This document shows, piece by piece, positions 33,297 to 42,370 of a stretch of DNA of 55,392 nucleotides (positions are counted from its first letter, which is position 1; each line of letters begins with the position of its first letter). Source of the stretch: Oscillospiraceae bacterium. Lineage in GTDB: Bacteria > Bacillota > Clostridia > Oscillospirales > Ruminococcaceae. The stretch is from contig JAFQIY010000039.1 in NCBI GenBank assembly GCA_017415165.1, positions 1 to 55,392 of the forward strand. Direction: 5' to 3'. The position numbers and the translations under genes are program-made. Below the pieces are notes generated by a model. It saw only the letters and a program-made list of their open reading frames with translations. It did not search any database and was not told the DNA's origin.

Positions 33297-35045
33297 ATGG
33301 ATATGATAAATGTAAAAATCAATGGCGTAGAGGTTTCTGCGCCTAAGGGTACAACAATTCTTCAGGCTGCACGTATGGCTAATATCGATATTCCAACACT
33401 TTGCTACCTGAAGGATATCAATGAAATCGGCGCATGCCGTATCTGTGTAGTTGAGGCTGACGAGGGAAGAGGCAAGAGACTTGTTGCTTCCTGCGTATAC
33501 CCAATCACAGAAGGTATGCAGGTTTATACAAATACACCAAACGTTCTTGAGTCCAGAAAGAAGACTCTCCAGCTCATCCTTTCCACTCACGACAAGAAGT
33601 GTACTTCCTGCGTAAGAAGTGAAAACTGTGAGCTCAAGAAGATGGCTAACGATATGGGTCTCACTGACGAATTCAAGTATGAAGGCGAAAACATCCAGTA
33701 TGAAATTGATGATTCCGCAGCTCATATGATTCGTGATAACAACAAGTGTATCCTCTGCCGTCGTTGTGTTGCTGTATGTAACGCAAATCAGGGTGTTGGC
33801 GTAATCGGCGCTAACGAAAGAGGCTTCAAGACACACATCAGCTCCGCATTCGAGCTCGGTCTTGGTACAACAAGCTGTATCTCCTGCGGTCAGTGTATCG
33901 CTGTATGTCCAGTTGGTGCTATCACTGAAAAGGACAGCACAGACGACGTTCTCAAGGCTATCGCTGACGAGAAGAAGTTTGTTATCGTTCAGACTGCTCC
34001 TGCTGTTCGTGCTGCTCTCGGTGAAGAATTCGGCTACGAAATGGGCACAAACGTTGAGGGCAAGATGGCTGCTGCACTCAGAAGAATTGGTTTTGATAAG
34101 GTATTCGATACTAATTTTGCAGCTGACCTTACAATTATGGAAGAAGCTACAGAGCTCGTTGAGCGTGTAACAAACGGCGGCAAGCTCCCAATGATTACTT
34201 CCTGTTCACCAGGATGGATCAAGTACTGTGAGCACTATTTCCCTGATATGACTGAGAACCTCTCATCCTGTAAGTCTCCAATGCAGATGTTCGGTGCAAC
34301 AGCTAAGACATACTATGCAGAGAAGATGGGCATCGACCCTAAGGATATGGTTGTAGTAGCAGTAATGCCATGTACAGCTAAGAAGTTCGAAATCGGCAGA
34401 GATGACCAGAACGCAGCAGGTGTTCCTGATGTTGATATTTCTATCACAACAAGAGAACTCGCTCGCCTCATCAAGAGATGCGGTATCAAGTTCGATAAGC
34501 TTGCTGACGAACAGTTCGACCAGCCACTCGGCATCGGTACAGGTGCTGCTGTTATCTTCGGCGCAACAGGCGGCGTAATGGAAGCAGCTCTCCGTACAGC
34601 GGTTAAGATGATCACAGGCAGCGAAGCAGGCGACATCAACTTCACAGAAGTTCGTGGCGTTGCAGGTATCAAGGAAGCTTCCTACAAGGTTGGCGACCTT
34701 GATGTTAAGGTTGCAGTAGCTTCCGGTACAGCAAACGCAGCTGAACTCCTCAAGAAGGTTCAGAACGGCGAAGCTGACTATACATTCATCGAAATTATGG
34801 GTTGCCCAGGCGGTTGTGTAAACGGCGGCGGTCAGCCACAGGTTCCTGCATCTGTTCGTAACTTTGAGGACATTCGTGCAATCCGTGCGAAGGCTCTCTA
34901 CGATCAGGACGCAGCAAGCGAAATCAGACTCTCTCACGAGAACCCAGCTATCAAGTCCCTCTACGAGGAATTCTTTGAGAAGCCAGGCAGCCACAAGGCT
35001 CACGAAATTCTCCATACAAGCTATGTTAAGAGAGGTCTTTATTAA
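33297..35045 (+). CDS. hydA: [FeFe] hydrogenase catalytic subunit A
   Basis: A protein of 582 residues. Domains in order: plant-type 2Fe-2S (CYLKDINEIGACRICV near 37-51), His-Cys3 4Fe-4S (HDKKCTSCVRSENC), two 4Fe-4S motifs (CILCRRCVAVC, CISCGQCIAVC), and the H-cluster with all three catalytic signatures: TSCSPGW near 301, MPCTAKK near 357 and GCPGGCVNGGGQP near 502. It reduces protons or oxidises hydrogen in the HydABC complex. The short C-terminal region is the small-subunit-like part. It ends the operon before a strong terminator and shows the same biased codons as hydB. Confidence 0.97.
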   Translation: MDMINVKINGVEVSAPKGTTILQAARMANIDIPTLCYLKDINEIGACRICVVEADEGRGKRLVASCVYPITEGMQVYTNTPNVLESRKKTLQLILSTHDKKCTSCVRSENCELKKMANDMGLTDEFKYEGENIQYEIDDSAAHMIRDNNKCILCRRCVAVCNANQGVGVIGANERGFKTHISSAFELGLGTTSCISCGQCIAVCPVGAITEKDSTDDVLKAIADEKKFVIVQTAPAVRAALGEEFGYEMGTNVEGKMAAALRRIGFDKVFDTNFAADLTIMEEATELVERVTNGGKLPMITSCSPGWIKYCEHYFPDMTENLSSCKSPMQMFGATAKTYYAEKMGIDPKDMVVVAVMPCTAKKFEIGRDDQNAAGVPDVDISITTRELARLIKRCGIKFDKLADEQFDQPLGIGTGAAVIFGATGGVMEAALRTAVKMITGSEAGDINFTEVRGVAGIKEASYKVGDLDVKVAVASGTANAAELLKKVQNGEADYTFIEIMGCPGGCVNGGGQPQVPASVRNFEDIRAIRAKALYDQDAASEIRLSHENPAIKSLYEEFFEKPGSHKAHEILHTSYVKRGLY

Positions 35046-35053
35046 TTAAAACC

Positions 35054-35089
35054 AAAGAGCAGTATCACTTAATTGTGGTACTGCTCTTT
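35054..35089. terminator. Bidirectional terminator after hydA
   Basis: AAAGAGCAGTATCAC and GTGGTACTGCTCTTT form a 15-bp stem (one wobble) followed by T-rich sequence on both strands. It separates hydA from the convergent Mrp gene. Confidence 0.92.
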
Positions 35090-35137
35090 TTCTTGTACAA
35101 AAATAATGGCACCGAATAAACCGATGCCATTACGTTT

Positions 35138-35965
35138 TTACTGCATATTTTCAATTGTTTCAACAGCAAGATTAAGGAAATCACCGCTGAAATCCTCAAT
35201 AAGACCCATATCACAAGCGTGTGTGATATCAGGAGAAATCGGAATCTGTGCAAGAAGCGGAATACCGTTTTCAGCACAAACAGCATCAATATGGCTGTCA
35301 CCGTAAAGCTTGATTTTCTTGCCGCAGTCAGGACATTCAACATAGCTCATATTCTCAACAACACCAAGAATAGGAATGTTCATCATATTCGCCATACTTA
35401 CAGCCTTGTTAACAATCATAGCAACAAGGTCCTGCGGAGAAGAAACAATTATAATTCCGTCCAGCGGAATGGACTGGAAAACAGTCAGCGGAACATCACC
35501 TGTTCCCGGAGGCATATCAACAAACATATAGTCAACATCGCCCCAGATAACATCTGTCCAGAACTGCTTTACAACACCTGCAATGACAGGACCTCTCCAG
35601 ATAACAGGGTCACTTGGATTTTCAAGAAGCAGATTTACAGACATAATCTCAATCTTGTTGCGTGAAATTGCAGGAAGAATACCTTCCTGAGTGCCCTTAG
35701 CCCTGCCGCCTACGCCAAACATTTTTGGAATGGACGGACCTGTAATATCAGCGTCCATAACAGCTGTCTTGTAGCCTTTTCGTGAGAAAAGAGTAGCAAG
35801 CATACCTGTAACAAGAGATTTACCAACGCCGCCCTTACCACTGACTACACCAATAACTTTTTTTACACTGCTCTGTGCGTTGAGAGGCTCAATCATACTC
35901 TGAGGCTGATTTCTGGACTCACAGTTTGCGCTGCAGCTTGAACAATCGTGTGTACATTCACTCAT
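35138..35965 (-). CDS. mrp: Mrp/Nbp35-type iron-sulfur carrier ATPase
   Basis: A protein of 275 residues. The start at 35965 gives MSECTHDCSSCSANC, an N-terminal Cys-rich motif as in Nbp35, and has AAAGGA upstream. The Walker A is VVSGKGGVGKSLV near residue 40, switch regions are DADITGPSIPKMFG and DMPPGTGDVPL, and the C-terminal ECPDCGKK is the cluster-bridging CPxC. Mrp proteins carry 4Fe-4S clusters to target enzymes. Placed next to hydA, it could help load the many clusters of the hydrogenase, though it is convergent and not in the same operon. Confidence 0.92.
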   Translation of the reverse strand: MSECTHDCSSCSANCESRNQPQSMIEPLNAQSSVKKVIGVVSGKGGVGKSLVTGMLATLFSRKGYKTAVMDADITGPSIPKMFGVGGRAKGTQEGILPAISRNKIEIMSVNLLLENPSDPVIWRGPVIAGVVKQFWTDVIWGDVDYMFVDMPPGTGDVPLTVFQSIPLDGIIIVSSPQDLVAMIVNKAVSMANMMNIPILGVVENMSYVECPDCGKKIKLYGDSHIDAVCAENGIPLLAQIPISPDITHACDMGLIEDFSGDFLNLAVETIENMQ

Positions 35966-36144
35966 TTCAACATTTCCTTTCAGAAAAAAAATTAATATTA
36001 TTCTAAAACAATATTTACTAAGTATAGTATACACCTTTTTTGTTGAATTGTCAATAATCCGTACAATTATTCACGAAAAGTTGTGGACTTTTACATTAAT
36101 ATGGAGTATAATAGATGTAACAATTAAGGTAAGGAGTAATTCTT

Positions 36145-37086
36145 ATGGCAATGAACTATATCAGAGCAACAGATATCAACAGCGGTCTTTCCACAGGAGC
36201 AGGGGATTATGTTTCCGCTTGCGAAAGAATTTATAACCTTCGTCTTGCCGAAGCCGCAGAAAAAATATATATGGACGCCAAAACACGTCCGCTTGTTCTC
36301 CTTTCAGGACCATCAGGCTCAGGCAAAACAACCAGTGCATTGCGTATCGGTAAGCGTCTGCGTGAAAAGGGACTGTCTGTGCATATAATTTCAATGGATA
36401 ACTATTTTCTTCCAGACGGAGTAGGGGAAATGCCTCTTGATGATGAGGGTAAAATAGACCTCGAGTCACCTCTCAGAATGGATATCCCGCTTTTCAGCGA
36501 GCACCTGAAAAAAATGTTCAAGGGTGAACCTGTGGAGCTTCCTAAATTTGATTTTGTAACTCAGAGCAGAAGCTTCGGCGAAACACTTTGCCGCCGTCCC
36601 GATGAAATTATAATTCTCGAGGGTATCCACGCACTCAACCCTCAGGTAACAGGTGATACCGATGACTTTACAACCTGTATCTATGTCAGTGTCCGTACCC
36701 GTATACAGGGCGCTGATGATACTGTCCTCCATCCGAGAACAATCCGCCTTATGCGTCGACTTTGCAGAGATAAGCTGTTTCGCGGAAGAAGCGCTTCTGA
36801 CGTCTTTGGTATGCTCCCAAGCGTAACACGCGGAGAGGATTTGTACATTATGCCGCATAAGCACCGTGCTCACTTTGATATTGATACATTCCTTGCATAT
36901 GAGCCATCAGTCTATAAAACAATGCTCCTTCCTGAGCTTGAAAAAGCAAGTGACCTTGCTAAGCTCAGTACAGATTATGATGCGCTGCTCAATACACTGC
37001 GTAATCTTAATCCGATTGATAAAGGTTCTGTACCATCTGACTCCCTTGTCCGTGAATTTATCGGCGGCAGCAGCTTTGTATATTAA
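36145..37086 (+). CDS. Uridine kinase-like P-loop nucleoside kinase
   Basis: A protein of 313 residues. Walker A is LLSGPSGSGKTTSA near residue 54; SMDNYFLPDG and the region LESPLRMDIPLFSEHL match the phosphoribulokinase/uridine kinase group, and IILEGIHALNP is the Walker B-side strand. These enzymes phosphorylate nucleosides using ATP. The N-terminal 45 residues are not part of the standard fold and resemble the TGS-like leader of threonyl-tRNA-synthetase-associated udk-type proteins only weakly. AAGGAG precedes the ATG. Confidence 0.85.
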   Translation: MAMNYIRATDINSGLSTGAGDYVSACERIYNLRLAEAAEKIYMDAKTRPLVLLSGPSGSGKTTSALRIGKRLREKGLSVHIISMDNYFLPDGVGEMPLDDEGKIDLESPLRMDIPLFSEHLKKMFKGEPVELPKFDFVTQSRSFGETLCRRPDEIIILEGIHALNPQVTGDTDDFTTCIYVSVRTRIQGADDTVLHPRTIRLMRRLCRDKLFRGRSASDVFGMLPSVTRGEDLYIMPHKHRAHFDIDTFLAYEPSVYKTMLLPELEKASDLAKLSTDYDALLNTLRNLNPIDKGSVPSDSLVREFIGGSSFVY

Positions 37087-37091
37087 AAATC

Positions 37092-37119
37092 AGGCACACG
37101 GGTGAATTTCCGTGTGCCT
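37092..37119. terminator. Bidirectional terminator
   Basis: AGGCACACGG (37092-37101) and CCGTGTGCCT (37110-37119) form a 10-bp stem followed by a T-rich run. It lies between the kinase gene and the convergent XRE-VOC fusion gene. Confidence 0.9.
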
Positions 37120-37126
37120 TGTTTTG

Positions 37127-37963
37127 TTATTTTTTCCATCTTTTCAAAGTTGGGTAAAGCTTTGCCAGATACTCCCGTGCCACTTCGGCAGTTTCAAATT
37201 CTTTACCAACATAAAACGGAATACAGCTTTCAATCATTTCCTCCATTGTCTCATCTTTTCTGAATTTTCCGTCAGAATAACAATGTCTGCAATAATCTGT
37301 TGTAACATTATTATCAGCATTTCTGCCGAAATCGCTGTCGTGCATTGCCATTCCGCAGCTTTGACAAATGTGATAACCGCCCGTCACCTCAATAATGTTG
37401 TTGTCAGGGTCAGTAAGATGAAAATAATTATATGTAGGATAAGCCTCAAGTATCGCCGTAACCTCGCCAATGTTCAGCGCCTTAACACGCTCATATTCAG
37501 TCAGCAAATCCTCAACCCAGTAGTTCTGCACAAATTTATATGGACTGTTCAAATCTGTGCAGTGCCCAATAAGATTGTTCTCGTTCATAAGCGAAAGACA
37601 CTTGTTGTCAAAATAGAACTCCACGAACTTGTTCCCGCTACGACATCGGTCATCAACCTTCACGCCAAGGAACTTTTCATAAAAATCAATTGATTTTTCA
37701 AAATCCTTGACAATAAGATAAATGCTCCCAAGGTGCAGAGGATTTCTGTTTGTCTGTTCATTTTCAGCATTGCAAAGTAACAAGGTGTCAGTGGAAACAT
37801 TGAACAGCTCGCTCATACGAATAATCTTGTCAACATCAGGTATAGCTTGTCCAAGCTCCCACTTTGAAACCGATTGTCTCGAAACCTCAAGCATTTCCGC
37901 AAGCTGTTCCTGCGTCAAACCTTTCTGAATACGCAAATTCTGTATCTGTTCACCGATTGTCAT
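37127..37963 (-). CDS. XRE regulator fused to VOC and zinc-ribbon domains
   Basis: A protein of 278 residues. Residues 1-62 are an XRE helix-turn-helix (IQNLRIQKGLTQEQLAEMLE, RQSVSKWELGQAIPD). Residues about 75-195 are a VOC/glyoxalase-type domain (LGSIYLIVKDFEKSIDFYEK, YNYFHLTDPDNNIIEVTGG). After it comes a CQSCGMAMHDSDFG zinc-ribbon with a later CRHC pair, and a short helical tail of the same DUF. The VOC part probably binds a small ligand that changes DNA binding, and the ribbon may hold zinc. The ligand is unknown. AGGAGG precedes the ATG. Confidence 0.85.
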   Translation of the reverse strand: MTIGEQIQNLRIQKGLTQEQLAEMLEVSRQSVSKWELGQAIPDVDKIIRMSELFNVSTDTLLLCNAENEQTNRNPLHLGSIYLIVKDFEKSIDFYEKFLGVKVDDRCRSGNKFVEFYFDNKCLSLMNENNLIGHCTDLNSPYKFVQNYWVEDLLTEYERVKALNIGEVTAILEAYPTYNYFHLTDPDNNIIEVTGGYHICQSCGMAMHDSDFGRNADNNVTTDYCRHCYSDGKFRKDETMEEMIESCIPFYVGKEFETAEVAREYLAKLYPTLKRWKK

Positions 37964-38182
37964 AAAACCGCCTCCTTTTAGTACATTGTAACATATTTAT
38001 AAGTGGTAGTCCACCAATCTGAATTGGAATTTACGCAACCGAAAGTTGCAAAATTAAGCGCAAAAAGTTATCAGCATATTTCGAACTGTTAATATAAGTC
38101 AATATTAAACCATAAACGACAGTAAAATAATATGCAGGAACTCCTTCCTCTGCTTACATTACGACGTTACATTGACATAAAA

Positions 38183-38210
38183 ACGGTCAGGGGAATTTCC
38201 CTCTGACCGT
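38183..38210. terminator. Repeated terminator hairpin, copy 1
   Basis: ACGGTCAGGGG and CCCTCTGACCGT pair in a strong hairpin immediately after the ABC gene stop codon at 38216 (minus strand). A near-identical copy in inverted orientation is at 43160-43187, and similarity extends beyond the stem. The remaining gap 37964-38182 shows no supported gene. Confidence 0.85.
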
Positions 38211-38215
38211 CATTT

Positions 38216-40039
38216 TTATGCCTGTGCAAACTGAGAATTATAAAGGGACGCATAGAATCCGTCCTTGGCGAGAAGCTCGGTATGGCTGCCCTGCTCGATG
38301 ATGTCGCCGTCCTTCATTACAAGGATAAGGTCGGCGTCACGGATTGTTGATAAGCGGTGAGCGATTACAAAGCTTGTTCTGCCTTTCATAAGGTTGTTCA
38401 TTGCCTTTTGAATACGGATTTCCGTTCTTGTATCGACAGAGCTTGTTGCTTCGTCAAGGATAAGAATTCGGTTATCCGCGAGGATTGCTCTTGCGATTGT
38501 GAGAAGCTGTTTCTGTCCTTGTGAAACGTTGCCCGACTCCTCATTCAGCACGGTCTGATAGCCATCGGGAAGTGTTCGGATAAAGTGGTCAACGTGTGCA
38601 GCTTTAGCGGCGGCGATGACCTCCTCGTCTGTTGCTTCAAGTCTGCCGTAACGGATATTTTCCATAATTGTTCCGTTATACAGCCAAGTGTCCTGAAGCA
38701 CCATTCCAAATGCTTCACGCAAGCTGCTTCGGTTGAAGTCGCGGACGTCGTGTCCGTCGACCTTGATTGCACCGTCATTTACGTCGTAAAAACGCATAAG
38801 AAGCTTAACCATTGTGGTTTTTCCTGCGCCTGTCGGTCCGACAATCGCAACCATCTGACCCTTTTCAACCTTGGCGCTGAAATCCTTGATGATGATTTTA
38901 TCGGGGTTATAGCCAAAACGGACGTGCTCAAATTCGACATTACCCTGAATTTCAGATGGAGCAATCGGGTTTGTATCACTGTTGATTTCTTCATCTTCTT
39001 CAAGAAATTCGAATACTCTTTCGGCAGCCGCGGCTGTTGACTGGAGCATATTTGAAACCTGTGCTATCTGATTGATTGGCTGGGTAAACTGGCGAACATA
39101 CTGAATAAATGCCTGAATGTCGCCCACAGAAATTGTACCCTTTATTGCAAGCCACGCACCTGTTGCCACAACGCCTACATAACCGAGGTTGCCTACAAAA
39201 GCCATTACAGGCTGCATAAGACCCGAAAGGAACTGCGCCATAAGTGCGGATTTGTAGAGAGTACGGTTGTCACGCTGAAAGGCTTCAAGGGATTTTTCCT
39301 CACGGTTGAAGGCTTTGATTACAAGATGTCCGCCGTAGACTTCTTCAACCTGACCGTTAACGTGACCAAGGTATTCCTGCTGCTGTTTGAAATATTTCTG
39401 CGATTTTTTGACAACGAGAAGAATAAGGGTTGTGGAAATCGGCAGGATTACAAGTGCAATAAGAGTCATTATCCAGCTGATTGAAAGCATCATTATCAGC
39501 ACGCCCACAAGGGTTGTCATTGCTGTAATAAGCTGGGTGATACTTTGATTAAGGTGCATACCTACAGTATCGACATCATTTGTTACACGGGAGAGAATTT
39601 CGCCGTGGGTATTGCTTTCATAGTATTTCATTGGTATGCGGTGGATTTTTTCGGAAATATCCTTACGCATACGGTAGGTCATTTTCTGCGACATTTCCGT
39701 CATAATCAAACCCTGAATGAAGCTGAACGAACCGCTGAAAACGTACATAACCATAACGGTCATTATTATTTGGAAAATCTTATCAAAGTCAATTCCGGCG
39801 CCGCCCTGAACCTTGCTGACAAGACCGTTGAAGATTTCAGTTGTTGCTTTACTGAGAATTTTCGGTCCGACGATATTGAAAACTGTTCCTGCAACTGCAA
39901 AAAGCAGCACTATAACAATTCCTGCCTTATATCTGCCGATATATTTCAGTAGTTTTTTGGCTGTACCTTTCAAATCCTTCGGCTTTTCCATAGGAGGAGG
40001 TCCGCCGTGCCTTCTTGGAGGTCTGCGTGTTTCTGCCAT
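38216..40039 (-). CDS. ABC exporter half-transporter (second of a pair)
   Basis: A protein of 607 residues: six-TM exporter domain (residues about 35-330) then the ATPase. Walker A is VGPTGAGKTTMV, signature VSQGQKQLLTIAR (a Q for the usual G), and Walker B ILILDEATSSVDT with the catalytic Glu kept. The C-terminal HRLSTIRDADLILVM holds the H-loop. It is one base after its partner and GGAGG overlaps that stop. Together they form a heterodimeric exporter for drugs, lipids or peptides. The substrate cannot be told from sequence. The N-terminus is Arg/Pro-rich. Confidence 0.93.
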   Translation of the reverse strand: MAETRRPPRRHGGPPPMEKPKDLKGTAKKLLKYIGRYKAGIVIVLLFAVAGTVFNIVGPKILSKATTEIFNGLVSKVQGGAGIDFDKIFQIIMTVMVMYVFSGSFSFIQGLIMTEMSQKMTYRMRKDISEKIHRIPMKYYESNTHGEILSRVTNDVDTVGMHLNQSITQLITAMTTLVGVLIMMLSISWIMTLIALVILPISTTLILLVVKKSQKYFKQQQEYLGHVNGQVEEVYGGHLVIKAFNREEKSLEAFQRDNRTLYKSALMAQFLSGLMQPVMAFVGNLGYVGVVATGAWLAIKGTISVGDIQAFIQYVRQFTQPINQIAQVSNMLQSTAAAAERVFEFLEEDEEINSDTNPIAPSEIQGNVEFEHVRFGYNPDKIIIKDFSAKVEKGQMVAIVGPTGAGKTTMVKLLMRFYDVNDGAIKVDGHDVRDFNRSSLREAFGMVLQDTWLYNGTIMENIRYGRLEATDEEVIAAAKAAHVDHFIRTLPDGYQTVLNEESGNVSQGQKQLLTIARAILADNRILILDEATSSVDTRTEIRIQKAMNNLMKGRTSFVIAHRLSTIRDADLILVMKDGDIIEQGSHTELLAKDGFYASLYNSQFAQA

Positions 40040-40040
40040 A

Positions 40041-42188
40041 TTATTCAGCCTCCTTTCTGCCTTGCTTGAGCTCCGACTCAGAAAGCTGGGAGCTTGCTAT
40101 CTGACTGTAGATTTCGCAGTTTTCAAGCAATTCTTCGTGCTTGCCGATACCTGCGATTTTACCCTCATCAAGTACGATAATTTTGTCAGCATTGAGAATT
40201 GTGCTGATACGCTGTGCAACAATAATTACGGTTGAGTCCGCAACCTTTTCGTGGAGTGCCTTACGGAGTGCAGCGTCAGTTTTGTAGTCGAGTGCGGAGA
40301 AGCTGTCGTCAAAAATATAAATTTTCGGCTTCTTAACGATTGCTCTTGCAATGGAAAGACGCTGTTTCTGACCGCCTGAGACGTTTGTACCGCCCTGTGC
40401 AATCGGACTTTCAAACTTTTCTTCCTTTTCCTCAATAAAGTTTCTTGCCTGTGCAATTTCTGCTGCCTCAGCAAGCTGCTCTGCTGTTGCTTCTTCAAGC
40501 CCGAAACTGAGATTGCTTGAAATTGTACCGCTGAAAAGGACACCCTTCTGCGGCACAAGACCAATATTTTCACGGAGGTAATGTTGCGTAAAGTCACGGA
40601 CATCTGTGCCGTCAATGGTAATTTTACCACTTGTTACATCAAAAAATCTTGGGATAAGGTTGATAAGCGTTGTTTTACCGCTGCCTGTACTGCCTATGAT
40701 TGCCGTTGTTTCACCTGCTTCGGCAGTAAAGGTTATATCGTGAAGCACCTGCTCCTCGGAGTCACCATAGCTGAAAGAAACGTTGTCGAAAACAACCTTA
40801 CCTGTTGTAATGCCCTTTTCGGCAGCATTGTCCTTATCTGTTACAGACGGCTCGCTTTCAAGGACTTCGTTGATACGTCCCGCAGAAACAGCTGCTCTCG
40901 GAAGCATAATGGAAATCATTGTGAGCATAAGGAAGGACATAACAATCTGCATTGAGTAGGTAAGAAATGCCATCATATCGCCGACCTGCATTTCGCCGTT
41001 GTCGATGCCCTTTGCGCCAAACCATATAATCAGCACGCTGATACCATTCATTATAAGCGTCATAAACGGCATCATTACTGTCATTACTCTATTGGTGAAA
41101 AGCTGTGTTTTCATAAGGTCGGAATTTGCCTTATCAAAGCGTTCTTCCTCATATTCCTCACGGCTGAACGCACGGATTACCTGTAATCCTGTGAGGATTT
41201 CACGGGTAACAAGGTTAAGTCTGTCAACCAGCTTCTGCATAATTTTGAATTTCGGCATTGCAACAGCCATAAGAATTGCCACAAGAGAAACTATTGCCGC
41301 AACTGCAACAACAATTATCCAGCCCATTCCCGTGCCTGTATTCACAACCTTTATAATACCTCCGATGCCCATAATCGGTGCATAGAGTACCATTCGCAAA
41401 ATCATTATCACAACCATCTGAACCTGCATAATATCGTTTGTGGAACGGGTTATAAGCGAGGCAGTGGAGAACTTATCCATTTCGCTGTTTGAAAAAGAAA
41501 TAACCTTACGGAAAATCTTTTCGCGGACGTTCATACCGAACAGTGAGCCAAGCTGTGCTGCGAGGTAGCCTACAACAATAGTTACAAGCATTATGATAAA
41601 AGCGATACCAAGCATTTTTGCACCTGTTCGAAAGATATAATTCATTTGCAGGGAATTCATATCTGTGCCTTGTGCATTGAGTTCTGCTCTTGCAAACTCA
41701 ATCGCCATCTGTGACAGCATTATATCGCTGTAGCCTTCAAATCCGGCGTTTATCTGCTCTATAACAGGTGCACGCTGTTCCTCAGGCATTGCAAGCAAAG
41801 CATCGGTGAGTGTCATTCCGTCAGGAAGGGGAGGCATACCTTCCATTTGTGATAAATCTGCGTTATCAAGAGCATAGACTACTGCGGCGGGGTACAAAAT
41901 AGCTTCTTCGGCATTTTCATTAGCAATACTATAATCACCGTCCCCGTCATTTAAATAACATTTCATCAGTATGTTATTTTTATCAAACATAAGAAGCTTC
42001 TGAAACGATTCGTCACGGATTGTTTCAATTGCTGCTGACTCAATACCGCCCTGCTGGATACCTACGTCTACGATATCTGACGTGTATTGCGGTAAGGACA
42101 AATCACAGTAAGCCTGAATTATCAGCAGCACGACAATCACAGGTATCCACAGTGCTGATTTGCCCAGGTGTTTAAGTATTTTTATCAT
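40041..42188 (-). CDS. ABC exporter half-transporter (first of a pair) with large extracellular loop
   Basis: A protein of 715 residues from ATG 42188, with GGGAGG 6 bases upstream. It is longer than usual because about 110 residues between TM1 and TM2 form an extracellular domain rich in acidic residues (DGDGDYSIANENAEEAI). The ATPase has GSTGSGKTTLI, VSGGQKQRLSIAR and KIYIFDDSFSALD. The Walker B ends in Asp-Asp instead of Asp-Glu, so this half probably has the non-catalytic site typical of heterodimeric exporters. It opens the operon behind a consensus promoter with a palindromic operator. Confidence 0.93.
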   Translation of the reverse strand: MIKILKHLGKSALWIPVIVVLLIIQAYCDLSLPQYTSDIVDVGIQQGGIESAAIETIRDESFQKLLMFDKNNILMKCYLNDGDGDYSIANENAEEAILYPAAVVYALDNADLSQMEGMPPLPDGMTLTDALLAMPEEQRAPVIEQINAGFEGYSDIMLSQMAIEFARAELNAQGTDMNSLQMNYIFRTGAKMLGIAFIIMLVTIVVGYLAAQLGSLFGMNVREKIFRKVISFSNSEMDKFSTASLITRSTNDIMQVQMVVIMILRMVLYAPIMGIGGIIKVVNTGTGMGWIIVVAVAAIVSLVAILMAVAMPKFKIMQKLVDRLNLVTREILTGLQVIRAFSREEYEEERFDKANSDLMKTQLFTNRVMTVMMPFMTLIMNGISVLIIWFGAKGIDNGEMQVGDMMAFLTYSMQIVMSFLMLTMISIMLPRAAVSAGRINEVLESEPSVTDKDNAAEKGITTGKVVFDNVSFSYGDSEEQVLHDITFTAEAGETTAIIGSTGSGKTTLINLIPRFFDVTSGKITIDGTDVRDFTQHYLRENIGLVPQKGVLFSGTISSNLSFGLEEATAEQLAEAAEIAQARNFIEEKEEKFESPIAQGGTNVSGGQKQRLSIARAIVKKPKIYIFDDSFSALDYKTDAALRKALHEKVADSTVIIVAQRISTILNADKIIVLDEGKIAGIGKHEELLENCEIYSQIASSQLSESELKQGRKEAE

Positions 42189-42208
42189 CGGATTCCTCCC
42201 AATTTTCA

Positions 42209-42230
42209 TAATAAATAACGTTATTTATTA
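42209..42230. promoter_or_regulatory. Perfect 22-bp palindrome, likely operator
   Basis: The 22 bases read identically on both strands (half site TAATAAATAAC). It lies just downstream of the -10 of the ABC promoter and before the ribosome site, fitting a repressor of MarR or TetR type. No such regulator gene is adjacent. Confidence 0.85.
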
Positions 42231-42256
42231 TAACACCTATATATATCGAGTGTCAA
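42227..42256 (-). promoter_or_regulatory. Consensus promoter of the ABC exporter operon
   Basis: On the minus strand TTGACA (42256-42251) and TATAAT (42232-42227) with an 18-bp spacer. The -10 overlaps the end of the palindrome, so a bound regulator would block the polymerase. Confidence 0.88.
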
Positions 42257-42311
42257 TTATTGTTAAAAAAGTTTCATCTTATTAACACAAAAACTGTTAC
42301 TGCATTGTAAC

Positions 42312-42340
42312 TTGACATAAAAATAATCAAGTGCTAAAAT
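42312..42340 (+). promoter_or_regulatory. Promoter of the small lipoprotein gene
   Basis: TTGACA (42312-42317) and TAAAAT (42335-42340), spacer 17. The start codon is 30 bases downstream, after CGGAG. Confidence 0.75.
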
Positions 42341-42370
42341 TATTATATTAATTCAACGGAGATTATACAT

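Noticed and set aside
35966-36034. N-terminal extension of the Mrp gene
   Set aside because: The upstream codons are AT-rich, lack a ribosome site, and the Cys-rich start at 35965 fits the family.
36081-36112. Promoter TTGTGG / TATAAT before the uridine kinase-like gene
   Set aside because: The spacer is 20 bases, too long to call with confidence.
38132-38206. 24-codon plus-strand ORF within the repeated hairpin region
   Set aside because: The ATG has no ribosome site, and the frame runs through the terminator stem.
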